64,000 bases of DNA from Nitrospirota bacterium (GTDB lineage: Bacteria > Nitrospirota > JACRHL01), in assembly GCA_016212085.1 (NCBI GenBank), contig JACRHL010000020.1:1-64000 (forward strand). Reading direction: 5' to 3'. Positions within the stretch are counted from its first letter, which is position 1; each line of letters begins with the position of its first letter. A program made the position numbers and the translations under genes. The notes beneath the pieces were generated by a model that was not told where the DNA came from, made no database searches, and saw only the letters and a list, made by a program, of their open reading frames with translations. Below, piece by piece: positions 19,977 to 30,460 of the stretch.

Positions 19977-21286
19977 AGCTGGTTCGCGTGGGCACCCCCG
20001 GGTACGAGGCGGCCCTCCGCACCCTGGCGGGGCGCGGCGACGCGGAGGACCTGGGCGTCGGGCAGATCGTCCGCGACATCCTGGCCAAGGTGAAGGCCGA
20101 GGGCGACAACGCGGTGATCGGCTACACCCACAAGTTCGACAAGGTGCGCCTGACCCCCGAGACCCTGGCCTTCTCCCGCGCCGACTACGAGGCGGCCTAC
20201 GCCAGGGCCGATGCCAGGGTGGTGGACGCGCTGCGCTACTCCGCGGACCGCATCCGCGCCTTCCACGAGCGCCAGGTGCGCGCCGGCTACCGCTACCAGG
20301 CGGAGGACGGCGTCAGCCTGGGCCAGATCATCCGCCCGCTGGCGGCGGTGGGGGTGTACGTGCCCGGCGGCAAGGCGGCCTACCCCTCGACGGTGCTCAT
20401 GAACACCATCCCCGCCAAGGTGGCCGGGGTGGGCCGGGTGGTGATGGTCACCCCCACGCCCGGTGGCCAGGTGAACCCCTACCTGCTGGTGGCGGCGGAC
20501 ATCGCCGGGGTGGACGTGGCGTTCCGCATCGGCGGCGCGCAGGCGGTGGGGGCGCTGGCCTTCGGCACCGAGCGGGTGCCACGGGTCGACACCATCGTGG
20601 GCCCCGGCAACATCTTCGTGGCCACCGCCAAGAAGCAGGTGTTCGGCCACTGCAACATCGACATGATCGCCGGCCCGTCGGAGATCCTGGTGATCGCCGA
20701 CGACTCGGCGAACCCGGACTTTGTCGCCGCCGACCTGCTGTCCCAGGCGGAGCACGACGAGCTGGCGTCGGCCATCCTGGTCACCCCGTCCGAACGGCTG
20801 GCCACGGCGGTGGCGGCGAGCGTGGCCAGGCAGCTCGCGCAGCTGGAGCGCACCGAGATCGCCCGCAAGTCCATCGCCGCCTACGGCTTCGCCATCGTCA
20901 CCGAAGGGCTGGCGCAGGCGGCGGAGGTGGCCAACCGGGTGGCGCCGGAGCACCTGGAGCTGGCCGTGGCCGACCCGGAGGCGCTCTTGCCCGCCATCCA
21001 CAACGCGGGCGCCGTGTTTCTGGGGCACTACACGCCGGAGGCCATCGGCGACTATGTGGCGGGGCCGGACCACGTGCTGCCCACCGGCGGCACGGCGCGC
21101 TTCTCGTCGCCCCTCAACGTGGACGACTTCATCAAGAAGATGAGCGTGCTGTCTTACTCCCGCGCGGCGTTCACCCGCGCGGCGGAGACCTGCATCACCC
21201 TGTCCGACGCCGAGGGCTTGTTCGCCCACAGCCGCTCGGTCAAACTGCGCCTGAGCACGCCGCCCGAGGCGTGCCCGCCCGGCTGA
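19973..21286 (+). CDS. hisD: histidinol dehydrogenase
   Basis: HisD carries out the last two oxidations to histidine with NAD+ and zinc. The 437 residues include the signature DMIAGPSEILVIAD and the zinc and substrate residues in SQAEHDE, PEHLEL and GDYVAGPDHVLPT. ATG 19973 overlaps the hisG stop (ATGA), which fixes the start. hisB follows after 34 bp. Confidence 0.97.
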   Translation: MKLVRVGTPGYEAALRTLAGRGDAEDLGVGQIVRDILAKVKAEGDNAVIGYTHKFDKVRLTPETLAFSRADYEAAYARADARVVDALRYSADRIRAFHERQVRAGYRYQAEDGVSLGQIIRPLAAVGVYVPGGKAAYPSTVLMNTIPAKVAGVGRVVMVTPTPGGQVNPYLLVAADIAGVDVAFRIGGAQAVGALAFGTERVPRVDTIVGPGNIFVATAKKQVFGHCNIDMIAGPSEILVIADDSANPDFVAADLLSQAEHDELASAILVTPSERLATAVAASVARQLAQLERTEIARKSIAAYGFAIVTEGLAQAAEVANRVAPEHLELAVADPEALLPAIHNAGAVFLGHYTPEAIGDYVAGPDHVLPTGGTARFSSPLNVDDFIKKMSVLSYSRAAFTRAAETCITLSDAEGLFAHSRSVKLRLSTPPEACPPG

Positions 21287-21320
21287 CCGGGCCGCCGGGC
21301 CAGCCATTAGGAGCCACCCC

Positions 21321-21917
21321 ATGACCGCACCGCGCAAGACCACCCTGTCGCGCAAGACCCAGGAGACCACCGTCACCCTGTCCCTGGGGCTGGACGGCTC
21401 CGGGCAGGGATCGAGCGACACGGGCCTGCCGTTCCTCGACCACATGCTCGACCACATCCGCAAGCACGGCTTTTTCGACCTGGACGTGAAGGCGGCGGGC
21501 GACCTGGAGATCGACGAGCACCACACGGTGGAGGACGTGGCCATCGTGTTCGGCCAGGCCATCGCCGAGGCGGTGGGCGACAAGCGCGGCATCCACCGCT
21601 TCGGCCACTTTCGGGTGCCCATGGACGAGGCCCTGGCCGACGTGACCGTGGACCTGTCGGGCCGCGCCGCCTTCGTGTGGCAGGTGCAGTTCCCCCACGG
21701 CATGCAGGTGGGGCAGATGAACGGCGCCATCTTCAAGCACTTCTTCGAGACCCTGGCGGCCAGGGCGGCCATGAACCTGCACGTGGTGGTACCCTACGGC
21801 GAGAACGCGCACCATATCTTCGAGGCCATCTTCAAGGCCTTCGGCCGCGCCCTGGACCAGGCCACCCGCCTGCACGGGCGTGGCGACCAGGTGCCGTCCA
21901 CCAAGGGGGTGCTGTAA
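21321..21917 (+). CDS. hisB: imidazoleglycerol-phosphate dehydratase
   Basis: Monofunctional HisB of 198 residues. Both manganese-binding motifs of the repeated half-domains are visible: DHMLDHIRKHG with DEHHTVEDV, and the C-terminal ENAHHIFEAIFKAFGRAL. It lacks the N-terminal phosphatase domain seen in enterobacterial HisB, so histidinol-phosphate phosphatase must be encoded elsewhere. Confidence 0.97.
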   Translation: MTAPRKTTLSRKTQETTVTLSLGLDGSGQGSSDTGLPFLDHMLDHIRKHGFFDLDVKAAGDLEIDEHHTVEDVAIVFGQAIAEAVGDKRGIHRFGHFRVPMDEALADVTVDLSGRAAFVWQVQFPHGMQVGQMNGAIFKHFFETLAARAAMNLHVVVPYGENAHHIFEAIFKAFGRALDQATRLHGRGDQVPSTKGVL

Positions 21918-21922
21918 CCGCC

Positions 21923-22555
21923 GTGGCGCGCGTCGTCATCATCGACTACGACCGGGGCAACCTGAGGTCCGTGCAGAAGGGCTTCGAGCGGGTGGGCTTC
22001 TCGGCGGCCATCTCCCGCGATCCCCAGATCATCGCCGACGCCAGCCACGTGGTGCTGCCCGGCGTGGGCGCCTTCGGCGACTGCATGGACAACCTGGAGC
22101 GCTTCGGCCTGATCGACCCGGTCACGGACGCGGTGCGGGCCGGCAAGCCGTTCCTGGGCATCTGCCTGGGATTGCAATTGTTGTTCTCGGAGAGCGAGGA
22201 GTTCGGCGACCGCAAGGGGCTGGGCATCATTCCGGGCCGGGTACGGGCCTTCCCCGCGGGCATGCTGCGGGACGGGGAGCGCCTCAAGGTGCCGCACATG
22301 GGCTGGAACCGCCTGCACATGACGCGCCGCCCGCCGGTGTTCGCGGATCTGGACGAGGGCGCCCACGTCTATTTCGTGCACTCCTTTCACGTGGTGCCGG
22401 ACGATCTGGACGTGGTGGCCTCCACCACCCAGTATGGCGTGCTGTTCGTGTCGTCCATCTGGAAGGACAACGTGGTGGCGTGCCAGTTCCACCCGGAAAA
22501 GAGCGACAAGGCGGGGCTCGCCATGCTCCGCAACTTCGCCCAATGGAAAGGCTGA
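21923..22555 (+). CDS. hisH: imidazole glycerol phosphate synthase, glutaminase subunit
   Basis: HisH supplies ammonia to HisF from glutamine. The class I amidotransferase nucleophile cysteine lies in FLGICLGLQLLF, and the His-Glu pair in CQFHPEKS. The 210-residue product starts with GTG (MARVVIIDYDRGNLRSV), 5 nt after hisB. The partner hisF is two genes downstream. Confidence 0.96.
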   Translation: MARVVIIDYDRGNLRSVQKGFERVGFSAAISRDPQIIADASHVVLPGVGAFGDCMDNLERFGLIDPVTDAVRAGKPFLGICLGLQLLFSESEEFGDRKGLGIIPGRVRAFPAGMLRDGERLKVPHMGWNRLHMTRRPPVFADLDEGAHVYFVHSFHVVPDDLDVVASTTQYGVLFVSSIWKDNVVACQFHPEKSDKAGLAMLRNFAQWKG

Positions 22556-22558
22556 ACC

Positions 22559-23290
22559 GTGCTTGACGTGATCCCCGCCATCGACCTGAAGGGGGGGCAG
22601 TGCGTGCGCCTGCGCCAGGGCCGCATGGACGAGGCCACCGTGTACGGCTCCGACCCGGTGGCCCAGGCCCGGGCCTGGGTGGACCAGGGCGCCGAGTGGC
22701 TGCACCTGGTCGACCTGGACGGCGCCTTCGCCGGCGAGCCACGCAACCTGAAGCCCATCACCGCCATCCTGCGCAACGTGAACGCCAAGGTGGAGGTGGG
22801 CGGCGGCATCCGCGACCTGGACCGCGTTCAGGCCTATCTGGACGCGGGGGTGACGCGGGTGATCCTGGGCAGCGCCGCGGTGCTCAACCCGGACCTGGTG
22901 GAGCGGGCGGCGCGCGCCTACCCCGGCCGCATCGTGGTGGGCATCGACGCGGTCAAGGGCATGGTCGCCATCTCCGGCTGGGCCGAGGTGACCGGCGTGG
23001 CCGCCGAGGATCTCGCAAGGCGCATGGCCGATGCCGGCGCCAGCGCCATCATCTACACCGACATCGACCGCGACGGCATGCAGACCGGCGTGAACACGGC
23101 GGCCACCGCCGCCGTGGCGCGGGCGGCGGGGGTGCCGGTGATCGCCTCCGGCGGCATCTCCACTCTCGACCACATCCGCGCCCTGCTGCCGCTGGTGGCC
23201 GACGGCGTCAGCGGCGTCATCACCGGCCGCGCCATCTACGAGGGCACCCTCGACCTGGCCCGGGCCATCGCCCTGGGCAAGGGCGCCTAG
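22559..23290 (+). CDS. hisA: phosphoribosylformimino-5-aminoimidazole carboxamide ribotide isomerase
   Basis: A TIM-barrel isomerase of 243 residues acting between HisIE and HisF/H. The catalytic aspartates fall in IPAIDLKGG near the N-terminus and [13 protein letters not shown] in the second half. It begins at GTG 3 nt after hisH and its stop codon abuts the hisF ATG. Confidence 0.96.
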   Translation: MLDVIPAIDLKGGQCVRLRQGRMDEATVYGSDPVAQARAWVDQGAEWLHLVDLDGAFAGEPRNLKPITAILRNVNAKVEVGGGIRDLDRVQAYLDAGVTRVILGSAAVLNPDLVERAARAYPGRIVVGIDAVKGMVAISGWAEVTGVAAEDLARRMADAGASAIIYTDIDRDGMQTGVNTAATAAVARAAGVPVIASGGISTLDHIRALLPLVADGVSGVITGRAIYEGTLDLARAIALGKGA

Positions 23291-24061
<771 letters not shown>

Positions 24062-24063
24062 CC

Positions 24064-24750
24064 ATGCCCTCCCCATTCGCCTCCCAGGTCAAGTGGAACG
24101 CCGACGGCCTGGTGCCCGCCGTGGTGCAGGACGCCCGTGACGGCCGCGTGCTGATGCTGGCCTGGATGAACGCGGAAAGCCTGGCCCTTACCCTGCAAAC
24201 CGGCTACACCCACTTCTGGTCGCGCTCGCGCCGGGAGCTGTGGAAGAAGGGGGCCACCTCCGGCAACCTGCAACGGGTGACCGAGCTGCGCCTGGACTGC
24301 GACGGCGACACCATCGTGGCCAAGGTGGAACAGGACGGCCCGGCCTGCCACACGGGTTCCCCCACCTGCTTCTTTTGGGTGGCGGACGGCGCCGGCGCCC
24401 TGCGCGAGGCGCCGGAGGCGGCGCCCCTGGGGGGCGTGCTGGACCGGGTGTACCAGGTCATCGAGGCGCGCCGCGCCGCCGCCGACCCGTCCGCCTCCTA
24501 CGTGGCCAGGCTGTTCGCCAAGGGGCGCGACGGCATCCTGAAAAAGATCGCCGAGGAGGCCGGCGAGGTGCTGCTGGCCGCCAAGGGCGGCGACCCCGAC
24601 GCCGTCACCCGCGAGGTGGCCGACCTGCTGTTCCACACCCTGGTGGCCATGGCCGACGCGGGGGTGCGCCCGGACGACGTGGCCGCCGAGCTTGCGCGCC
24701 GCTTCGGCACCTCGGGCATCGACGAAAAGGCCAACCGCCAGAAAGGATGA
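24064..24750 (+). CDS. hisIE: bifunctional phosphoribosyl-AMP cyclohydrolase/phosphoribosyl-ATP pyrophosphatase
   Basis: A fused enzyme for the second and third steps of histidine synthesis. The HisI half (residues 1-110) carries the metal site segments [10 protein letters not shown] and [13 protein letters not shown]. The HisE half (from about 125) carries [10 protein letters not shown] and [13 protein letters not shown]. The 228-residue length suits a fusion. It starts 2 nt after hisF and precedes the HIT gene by 4 nt. Confidence 0.96.
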   Translation: MPSPFASQVKWNADGLVPAVVQDARDGRVLMLAWMNAESLALTLQTGYTHFWSRSRRELWKKGATSGNLQRVTELRLDCDGDTIVAKVEQDGPACHTGSPTCFFWVADGAGALREAPEAAPLGGVLDRVYQVIEARRAAADPSASYVARLFAKGRDGILKKIAEEAGEVLLAAKGGDPDAVTREVADLLFHTLVAMADAGVRPDDVAAELARRFGTSGIDEKANRQKG

Positions 24751-24754
24751 CCGC

Positions 24755-25093
24755 ATGGGCGACTGCCTGTTCTGCAAGATCGCGCGCAAGGAGATCCCCG
24801 CGACCATCGTGCACGAGGACGCGCACTGCCTGGCGTTCGCGGACATCAACCCCCAGGCGCCCACCCACGTCCTCATCATCCCCCGCCAGCACCTGGCGGA
24901 CCAGCGCGCCCTGGCGGACGCCCCGGCGGAGCTGATGGGTCACCTGTACGCCGCCGCCAACCGGGTGGCCGCCGCCAAGGGGCTGCAAAGCTTCCGCACG
25001 GTGGTCAACACCGGCGCCGGGGCGGGGCAGAGCGTGTTCCACCTGCACCTGCACCTGCTGGGCGGCCGGCCCATGCACTGGCCCCCCGGCTGA
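24755..25093 (+). CDS. HIT family protein
   Basis: A 112-residue histidine-triad nucleotide hydrolase/transferase, HinT type. The zinc-type N-terminal CLFCKIARKEIP and the catalytic triad HLHLHLLGG are intact. Such proteins hydrolyse nucleoside phosphoramidates or adenylates. ATG 24755 gives the family N-terminus, 4 nt after hisIE, so it is the last gene of the long prfA-his unit. A HIT gene at the end of a his cluster is a recurrent arrangement. Confidence 0.93.
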   Translation: MGDCLFCKIARKEIPATIVHEDAHCLAFADINPQAPTHVLIIPRQHLADQRALADAPAELMGHLYAAANRVAAAKGLQSFRTVVNTGAGAGQSVFHLHLHLLGGRPMHWPPG

Positions 25094-25160
25094 CACCCCT
25101 CCAGGCCGCCCCCGCTTTCCGCGCCGGCCCGCGTTTCCGGCCGAAAATCGGCCGGGGCGA

Positions 25161-25190
25161 TTGACCGACCAAAATGGTCGCCATTATATT
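25161..25190 (+). promoter_or_regulatory. promoter of the iscA-hscB-hscA operon
   Basis: TTGACC at 25161-25166, an 18-nt spacer and TATATT at 25185-25190. A perfect palindrome fills the spacer. Confidence 0.75.
25166..25180 (+). promoter_or_regulatory. candidate operator, 15-bp perfect palindrome in the promoter spacer
   Basis: CGACCA-AAA-TGGTCG has two perfect 6-bp arms. It lies between the -35 and -10 boxes, where a bound repressor would block RNA polymerase. Given the genes, an Fe-S or iron sensing regulator is plausible, but the sequence is not an obvious E. coli IscR or Fur consensus. Confidence 0.5.
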
Positions 25191-25225
25191 TACTCACGGG
25201 CAACGTTTTTTTGGAGGTGCGTTCC

Positions 25226-25567
25226 GTGACCACTGAAACCGATCAACTGACCATCGACGACTCCGCCACGCAGGCCATCAAGGCCCTGTTCAAGCGCCAG
25301 GGCAAGGAGGGCTACGCGTTCCGCATCGGCATCATCGGCGGCGGGTGCTCCGGCCTGCAATACCAGTTCTCGGTGGCCGATCGGCCCCACGCGGACGACG
25401 CGGTGTTCCAGCGCGACGGCGTGACCGTGGTGGTGGACCCGAAGAGCGCCGTGTTCATCGCCGGCTCGGTGCTCAGCTACGAGCGCTCCATGATGAAGGA
25501 GGGCTTCGTGGTGAAGAACCCGAGCGCCGGACAGAACTGCTCCTGCGGCGAATCCTTTTCCGCCTGA
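25226..25567 (+). CDS. iscA: A-type iron-sulfur cluster carrier protein
   Basis: A 113-residue A-type carrier that takes nascent Fe-S clusters to apo-proteins. The three cluster cysteines are in GGGCSGLQY and the C-terminal CSCGESFSA. GTG 25226 is preferred over TTG 25211 because GGAGGTG sits 7 nt upstream. It could equally be called ErpA by sequence; the hscB-hscA neighbours favour IscA. No iscS, iscU or iscR gene is in the window. Confidence 0.88.
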   Translation: MTTETDQLTIDDSATQAIKALFKRQGKEGYAFRIGIIGGGCSGLQYQFSVADRPHADDAVFQRDGVTVVVDPKSAVFIAGSVLSYERSMMKEGFVVKNPSAGQNCSCGESFSA

Positions 25568-25600
25568 CCGGGGCACCGCCGCCGGCTCATTTGGGGTGAC

Positions 25601-26299
25601 ATGAAAGAGATCAAGGTCAAATGCCTGAGCTGCGGCTCCCTGGAGGGGGGCGACTTTTGCGGCTCGTGCCACACGGTACTGCCCATCGAGGGCAATGACG
25701 TGGATTTTTTCGAGATGTTCGGCCTGGCCCCCCGGCCCTATGTGGACCCGGACCAGCTCAAGCGCACCTTCCTGATGCTCAGCCAGAAGCTCCACCCGGA
25801 CCACAACGTGGACGAGAAAGACGTCACCCGCGAGCAGGTGATGGCCGTGTCGGCCCAGCTCAACCGGGGCTACAACGCCCTGACCAACCTCAAGGAGCGG
25901 CTGCGCTACCTGGTGGGGCGGGAGACGGACACGGAGCCCATGGAGGCCAAGCAGGTGCCCACGGAGATGATGGAGCTGTTCTTCGAGGTGCACGACCTGA
26001 TGCAGGAGGCGGATGCCTACCTCAAGGCCCGCAAGCCCGCCGCCAGCCGCCTGCAAGCGGCCCTGGAAATGACCGATGCGGGCAAGCAGGCGCTGCTCGC
26101 CCGCATCGAGCAGCTGCGCCGGCGTGGCGCCCACCGCATCCAGGCGGTGGAGGACGAGGTGCGCGAGCTGGACCGCCGCTGGGACGTGGAGAGCCGGGAA
26201 CCCATCCTCGCCCGCCTGAGCGCCCTGGCGGACGTGCTGGCCTACCTGTGGCGCCTCAAGACCTCCCTGGACCAGAAGGAACTGGCCCTCAGGACCTGA
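25601..26299 (+). CDS. hscB: Fe-S co-chaperone HscB with N-terminal zinc ribbon
   Basis: HscB is a J-protein that brings IscU to the Hsp70 HscA. The J domain is recognisable from DFFEMFGL to RLRYLVGRE, with the HPD tripeptide in QKLHPDHN near residue 65. An extra N-terminal zinc ribbon is present, C8-X2-C11 and C20-X2-C23, as in eukaryotic HSC20 and some non-gammaproteobacterial homologues. The C-terminal helices match the IscU-binding domain. At 232 residues it is longer than the 171-residue E. coli protein, partly because of the ribbon. Confidence 0.92.
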   Translation: MKEIKVKCLSCGSLEGGDFCGSCHTVLPIEGNDVDFFEMFGLAPRPYVDPDQLKRTFLMLSQKLHPDHNVDEKDVTREQVMAVSAQLNRGYNALTNLKERLRYLVGRETDTEPMEAKQVPTEMMELFFEVHDLMQEADAYLKARKPAASRLQAALEMTDAGKQALLARIEQLRRRGAHRIQAVEDEVRELDRRWDVESREPILARLSALADVLAYLWRLKTSLDQKELALRT

Positions 26300-26393
26300 T
26301 GGGCCTCGGATTGCCCGCCCATTTTTGCCCGTTCCACCGCGCCCCCCGGAGCGGCGGCCCGGTCTGGAGCGCAGACATGAAGACCGTACGCCA

Positions 26394-28205
26394 ATGAGCC
26401 AGATCATCGGAATCGACCTGGGCACCACCAACTCGGTGGTGGCCACCATCGACATGGGCATGCCCGTGGTCATCCCCGACTTGGGAGGCGCCCACCTCAC
26501 CCCGTCGGTGGTGGGCTACGCGGAGCCGGACAAGCCCCTGGTGGGCACCCCGGCGGTGCGCCAGGCGGCCCTCCATCCGGCGGACACGGTGGCATCGGTC
26601 AAGCGCTTCATCGGCCGCCGCGGCAGCGAGATCCAGGACGAGGAGATGCCGCGCACCTACACGGTGGTGGGCGTGGGCGACGCGCCCCTGAAGGTGGTGG
26701 CCGGCGGCCGCTCCCTGCGCCCCGAGGAGGTATCGGCGGAGGTGCTCAGGAAGCTCAAGGCCGACGCGGAGCGCTACCTGGAGCAGCCCGTGTCGCGCGC
26801 GGTGATCACCGTGCCCGCCTATTTCAACGACGCCCAGCGCGCCGCCACCAAGCGTGCCGGCGAACTGGCGGGGCTGACCGTGGAGCGCATCATCAACGAG
26901 CCCACCGCCGCCTGCCTGGCCTATGGCGTGGGCCGCATGCGCAACGGCACCGTGGCCGTGTACGACCTGGGCGGCGGCACCTTCGACATCTCCATCGTCG
27001 AGATCCAGGACAAGGTGTTCAAGGTGCTGTCCACCACCGGCAACACGCGCCTGGGCGGTGACGACTTCGACCACGCCATCATGGAGTGGCTGCTCAACCG
27101 CCTGCCCGGCGTGGACCTGGCGGACAACCTGCAAGCCCAGGCGCGCCTGAAGGAGGCGGCGGAGGCGGCCAAGATGGCGCTGTCCGAGCAGGCGTCGGTG
27201 GACATCGACATCCCGTTCCTCACCGGCACCGTCAACCTGTCGGCCACCCTCACCCGCGCCACCTTCGAGTCGCTCATCGCCAACCGGCTCGACGAGACCC
27301 GCACCGCCTGCCTGCACGCCCTGCACGACGCCGGGCTGGCGCCGGAGCGGATCGACACGGTGATCCTGGTGGGCGGCTCCACCCGCATCCCGCTGGTGCG
27401 GCGGCTGGTGACCCAGGTGTTCGGGCGCGATCCGGACACCAGCGTCAACCCGGACGAGGCGGTGGCGCTGGGCGCCGGCATCCAGGCGGGCATCCTGTCC
27501 GGCGGCGTGACCGACACCCTGCTGCTGGACGTGACCCCCCTGTCCCTGGGCATCGAGACCTTTGGCGGCCTGATGAACGTCATCATCCCGCGCAACACCA
27601 CCATCCCCACCAAGGCCGGCGAGCTGTTCACCACCGCGGTGGACGACCAGACCTCGGTGAACATCCACGTGCTCCAGGGCGAGCGCGAGATGGCGGCGGA
27701 CAACTGGACCCTGGGGCGCTTCTCGCTGGTGGGGGTCGATCCCTCGCCGGCGGGGGTGCCGCGCATCGGCGTGCAGTTCACCATCGACGCCGACGGCATC
27801 CTGCACGTGCTGGCGCGCGACACCCGCACCGGCAAGGAGAAGCAGGTGCGCATGAAGGCCGCCGCCGACATCTCCGACGACGACGTGGAGCGCATGGTGC
27901 GCGAATCCGTGAACCATGCCCGGCAGGACATCCTGAAGCGTCAGCTGGTGGAGGCCCAGATCGCCGGCGAGGACATGCTGAAGGCCACCGAGAAGGCCCT
28001 GGACCGCTACGGCGACCGCCTGCAACCCGGCGAGCGCGCCACCGTCGACGCCGCCTGGCGCCAGGTGCGCCGCGCCATCGACGCCGACGACCTGAACGCC
28101 CTCAAGTCCGGCAAGCAGGCCCTGGACGAGGCCACCCAGCGCCTGGCCGACATCATGTTCGAGGATGCGGTGAGGGAGCGGGCGGAGCAGGAGCGGGGCG
28201 GTTAG
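26394..28205 (+). CDS. hscA: Hsp70-family Fe-S chaperone HscA
   Basis: A 603-residue Hsp70: nucleotide-binding motifs [24 protein letters not shown] and LVGGSTRIP, followed by the substrate domain [12 protein letters not shown] and a C-terminal helical lid. The length and immediate linkage to hscB and iscA favour HscA over DnaK. ATG 26394 gives the family start [10 protein letters not shown]. Its TAG stop overlaps the TAA of the opposite-strand EI24 gene by sharing TTAG. Confidence 0.93.
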   Translation: MSQIIGIDLGTTNSVVATIDMGMPVVIPDLGGAHLTPSVVGYAEPDKPLVGTPAVRQAALHPADTVASVKRFIGRRGSEIQDEEMPRTYTVVGVGDAPLKVVAGGRSLRPEEVSAEVLRKLKADAERYLEQPVSRAVITVPAYFNDAQRAATKRAGELAGLTVERIINEPTAACLAYGVGRMRNGTVAVYDLGGGTFDISIVEIQDKVFKVLSTTGNTRLGGDDFDHAIMEWLLNRLPGVDLADNLQAQARLKEAAEAAKMALSEQASVDIDIPFLTGTVNLSATLTRATFESLIANRLDETRTACLHALHDAGLAPERIDTVILVGGSTRIPLVRRLVTQVFGRDPDTSVNPDEAVALGAGIQAGILSGGVTDTLLLDVTPLSLGIETFGGLMNVIIPRNTTIPTKAGELFTTAVDDQTSVNIHVLQGEREMAADNWTLGRFSLVGVDPSPAGVPRIGVQFTIDADGILHVLARDTRTGKEKQVRMKAAADISDDDVERMVRESVNHARQDILKRQLVEAQIAGEDMLKATEKALDRYGDRLQPGERATVDAAWRQVRRAIDADDLNALKSGKQALDEATQRLADIMFEDAVRERAEQERGG

Positions 28206-28915
28206 GCCAAGGGGCCTTCGGCCTCCACCACCAGCAGGGTGGCGGCCATCACGATCACCGGCAGGGTGAGCAGGTTCAGGAACGGCACCGGCGACACCGC
28301 CAGCACCCCCAGCGACAGCCCCGCCACCTGCGGCAGGCGGCGCCACGCGAAGGCGGCCTTCTGGCGCAGGGTCAGCTCGTGGCGGGCCAGGGGCACGTCC
28401 AGAATCCCCAGGGTGAGCACCAGCGCCGAGAGCAGCGCGAACAGCACGTGCCCCACGCCCGGGAACAGGAGCAGCGGCAGCAGCGCCACCTCCAGCACCA
28501 ACAGCACCGCCGCCGTCCTGGCCCCCTCGCGGAACGCGGCCAGCACCCCCATGCGCCGGGCGGGCCCCGCCGAGGCGGGGCGGGCGGCCCGTTCCACTGC
28601 GGCGCTCAACCGATCGTGGAACGGTGCCGCCACCAGCACCGCGCCGATGATGGTGATGAGATACGCCACCCCCGCCGCCAGCACCACCGCGACAAAGTTG
28701 CCGAACCCCACCAGCAGCGCTTGCCACCAGCCGGACGCCAGGGACTCCAGATAGGGATCCACCATGCCGGTCATCCACACGGTGAGCACCGACCAGCCGC
28801 CCAGGAACAGGATCAGGTTGATGGTCCACGGCGCCAGCATCAACAACAGCAGCAGGCGCGGGTGGACGCGGAACAGCCCCAGCGCGCGAAACAGGGAGAG
28901 CAGGCCGGACAGCAC
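28202..28915 (-). CDS. EI24-domain (CysZ-like) membrane protein
   Basis: A 237-residue protein with about five hydrophobic segments, starting [17 protein letters not shown] and with a central [11 protein letters not shown] that is typical of the EI24/CysZ family (sulfate uptake in enterobacteria). Assignment to CysZ function is uncertain because no sulfur genes are near. The GTG start lies 1 nt after the ogt stop, so the two are translationally linked. Confidence 0.78.
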   Translation of the reverse strand: MLSGLLSLFRALGLFRVHPRLLLLLMLAPWTINLILFLGGWSVLTVWMTGMVDPYLESLASGWWQALLVGFGNFVAVVLAAGVAYLITIIGAVLVAAPFHDRLSAAVERAARPASAGPARRMGVLAAFREGARTAAVLLVLEVALLPLLLFPGVGHVLFALLSALVLTLGILDVPLARHELTLRQKAAFAWRRLPQVAGLSLGVLAVSPVPFLNLLTLPVIVMAATLLVVEAEGPLA

Positions 28916-28916
28916 G

Positions 28917-29462
28917 TCAGGACGCCCGCTCGATGGCGCGGCCGGGGGCGGCCTCGTGGGCCAGCAGGCGGGCCTTGAGCGCGGTGCCGCCGGTGAAGCC
29001 TCCCAGGGCGCCGCCCGCCGCCACCACCCGGTGGCAGGGCACCAGCAGCGGCACCGGGTTGGCCCCCAGCGCCTGGCCCACGGCGCGCGCCGCGCGCGGG
29101 CGGCCGATGGCCCCCGCCAGCTCGCCATAGGTGCGCACCTGTCCGGGGGGGATGCGCCGCGCCGCCTGCCACACGGCAAGCTGGAACGGTGTGCCCGGCG
29201 GGTCCAGCGGCACGCCCCCCAGGGCGTCCAGGAAGCCGTTCAGGTAGGCCACGATGGCCTTGCCGCCGGGGAAGGCGTGGGGGAACACGTGGGCCACCCG
29301 CTCACCGGGGTAGGCCGCGTAGGCCCAGCGCGGTCCGGCCCCCAGCTCCACCCGGCACACGCCGCGCGGCGTGGCCGCCATGCCGATGGGGCCGATGGGG
29401 GTGATGATGTAGGTCCACGACAGGCCCGGCGGCAGGGGGATCACCGGTATACTGCTGTCCAT
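28917..29462 (-). CDS. ogt: methylated-DNA--[protein]-cysteine S-methyltransferase
   Basis: Repairs O6-methylguanine by irreversible transfer to its own cysteine. The active site PVPLLVPCHRVV is intact, as are the helix-turn-helix region (YGELAGAIGRPRAARAVGQALGANP) and the N-terminal TPIGPIGMAAT. At 181 residues it fits Ogt/MGMT. The likely ATG at 29462 overlaps by two bases the divergent apbE ATG at 29461; a later in-frame GTG is possible. Confidence 0.92.
   Translation of the reverse strand: MDSSIPVIPLPPGLSWTYIITPIGPIGMAATPRGVCRVELGAGPRWAYAAYPGERVAHVFPHAFPGGKAIVAYLNGFLDALGGVPLDPPGTPFQLAVWQAARRIPPGQVRTYGELAGAIGRPRAARAVGQALGANPVPLLVPCHRVVAAGGALGGFTGGTALKARLLAHEAAPGRAIERAS
29448..29453 (+). 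promoter_or_regulatory. -10 box TATACT before apbE
   Basis: TATACT lies 7 nt before the apbE ATG. No matching -35 is visible at 16-18 nt. If used, the transcript would be leaderless or nearly so. Confidence 0.4.
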
Positions 29463-30456
29463 GCGCATCGGCTCGCCTTGCATCGCCCGTCTCCTGGCAT
29501 CCCTTCTGGTGGTGCTGGCCGGGTGCAGCCGTCCCGGCCCCCTGATCGTACACCGATCCGAGCCGCACATGGGCACCACCGTGACGATTACCGTGGTGGC
29601 CGCGTCGGAGCCGGCCGCCGGGCCGGCGCTGGACGCGGCCTTCGCCGAGGTGGCGGCCATGGAGCGGATGTTCTCGAGCTACCGCACCGACAGCGACCTG
29701 TCGCGCCTGAACGCCCTGGCCGGCCAGGGGCCGCAGCCGGTGCCGGCGCCGTTCGCGGAGCTGGTGGCGGCGGCGCGGGACACGGCGGCGCTCACCGGCG
29801 GGGCCTTCAACCCCATGCTGGGGCCGGCCATCAAGCTGTGGGGCATCCCCGAGAACCCCGCCGTGCCGGACGCGGCGGCCCTTGATGCCCTGCGCCCGCT
29901 GCTGGACCCGGCCGGGATCACGGTGGACGTGGCGGGCGCCCGGGTGACCCTGGCCCGGCCCGGCATGGCGCTGGGGCTGGGCGGCATCGCCAAGGGGTTC
30001 ACCGCCGACCGGGTGCAGGCGCTGCTGCGGGGCATGGGGGTGGGGGCGGGCATCGTGGCGGTGGCGGGCGATATCCGGGTGTGGGGTACCCGGCCCGACG
30101 GCACCCCCTGGCGCATCGGCGTGCGCGACCCGGACGGCGGCCATAAGCCGCGCGCGCGGCTGGCGCTCACGGCGGGCGCCGTGTCCACCTCCGGCGATTA
30201 CGAGCGCTTCTTCGAGCTGGACGGGGTGCGCTACCACCACATCCTGGACCCGCGCACCCTGTTCCCCGCGCGCGGGGTGCGCAGCGTGACCGTGCTGGCC
30301 CCCACCGGCACCCGGGCGGACGGCCTGGCCACGGCCCTGTTCGTGATGGGCGTGGCCGACGGGCTGGCCCTGGTGGAAACGCTTCCCGGCGTGGAGGCCC
30401 TGTACATCGCCGAAAACGGCGCCGTGACCACCAGCGCCGGCTGGCCGGGCACGTAG
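29461..30456 (+). CDS. apbE: FAD:protein FMN transferase, lipoprotein
   Basis: ApbE attaches FMN from FAD to threonines of membrane redox proteins such as NqrB/C and RnfD/G. The 331-residue product has a lipoprotein signal peptide ending LVVLAGC (Cys22). Typical motifs are MGTTVTITV, MERMFSSYRTDSDLSRLN, LGGIAKGFTADRV, and the C-terminal YHHILDPRT. No Nqr or Rnf gene is in the window. Confidence 0.94.
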   Translation: MRIGSPCIARLLASLLVVLAGCSRPGPLIVHRSEPHMGTTVTITVVAASEPAAGPALDAAFAEVAAMERMFSSYRTDSDLSRLNALAGQGPQPVPAPFAELVAAARDTAALTGGAFNPMLGPAIKLWGIPENPAVPDAAALDALRPLLDPAGITVDVAGARVTLARPGMALGLGGIAKGFTADRVQALLRGMGVGAGIVAVAGDIRVWGTRPDGTPWRIGVRDPDGGHKPRARLALTAGAVSTSGDYERFFELDGVRYHHILDPRTLFPARGVRSVTVLAPTGTRADGLATALFVMGVADGLALVETLPGVEALYIAENGAVTTSAGWPGT

Positions 30457-30460
30457 GCGG

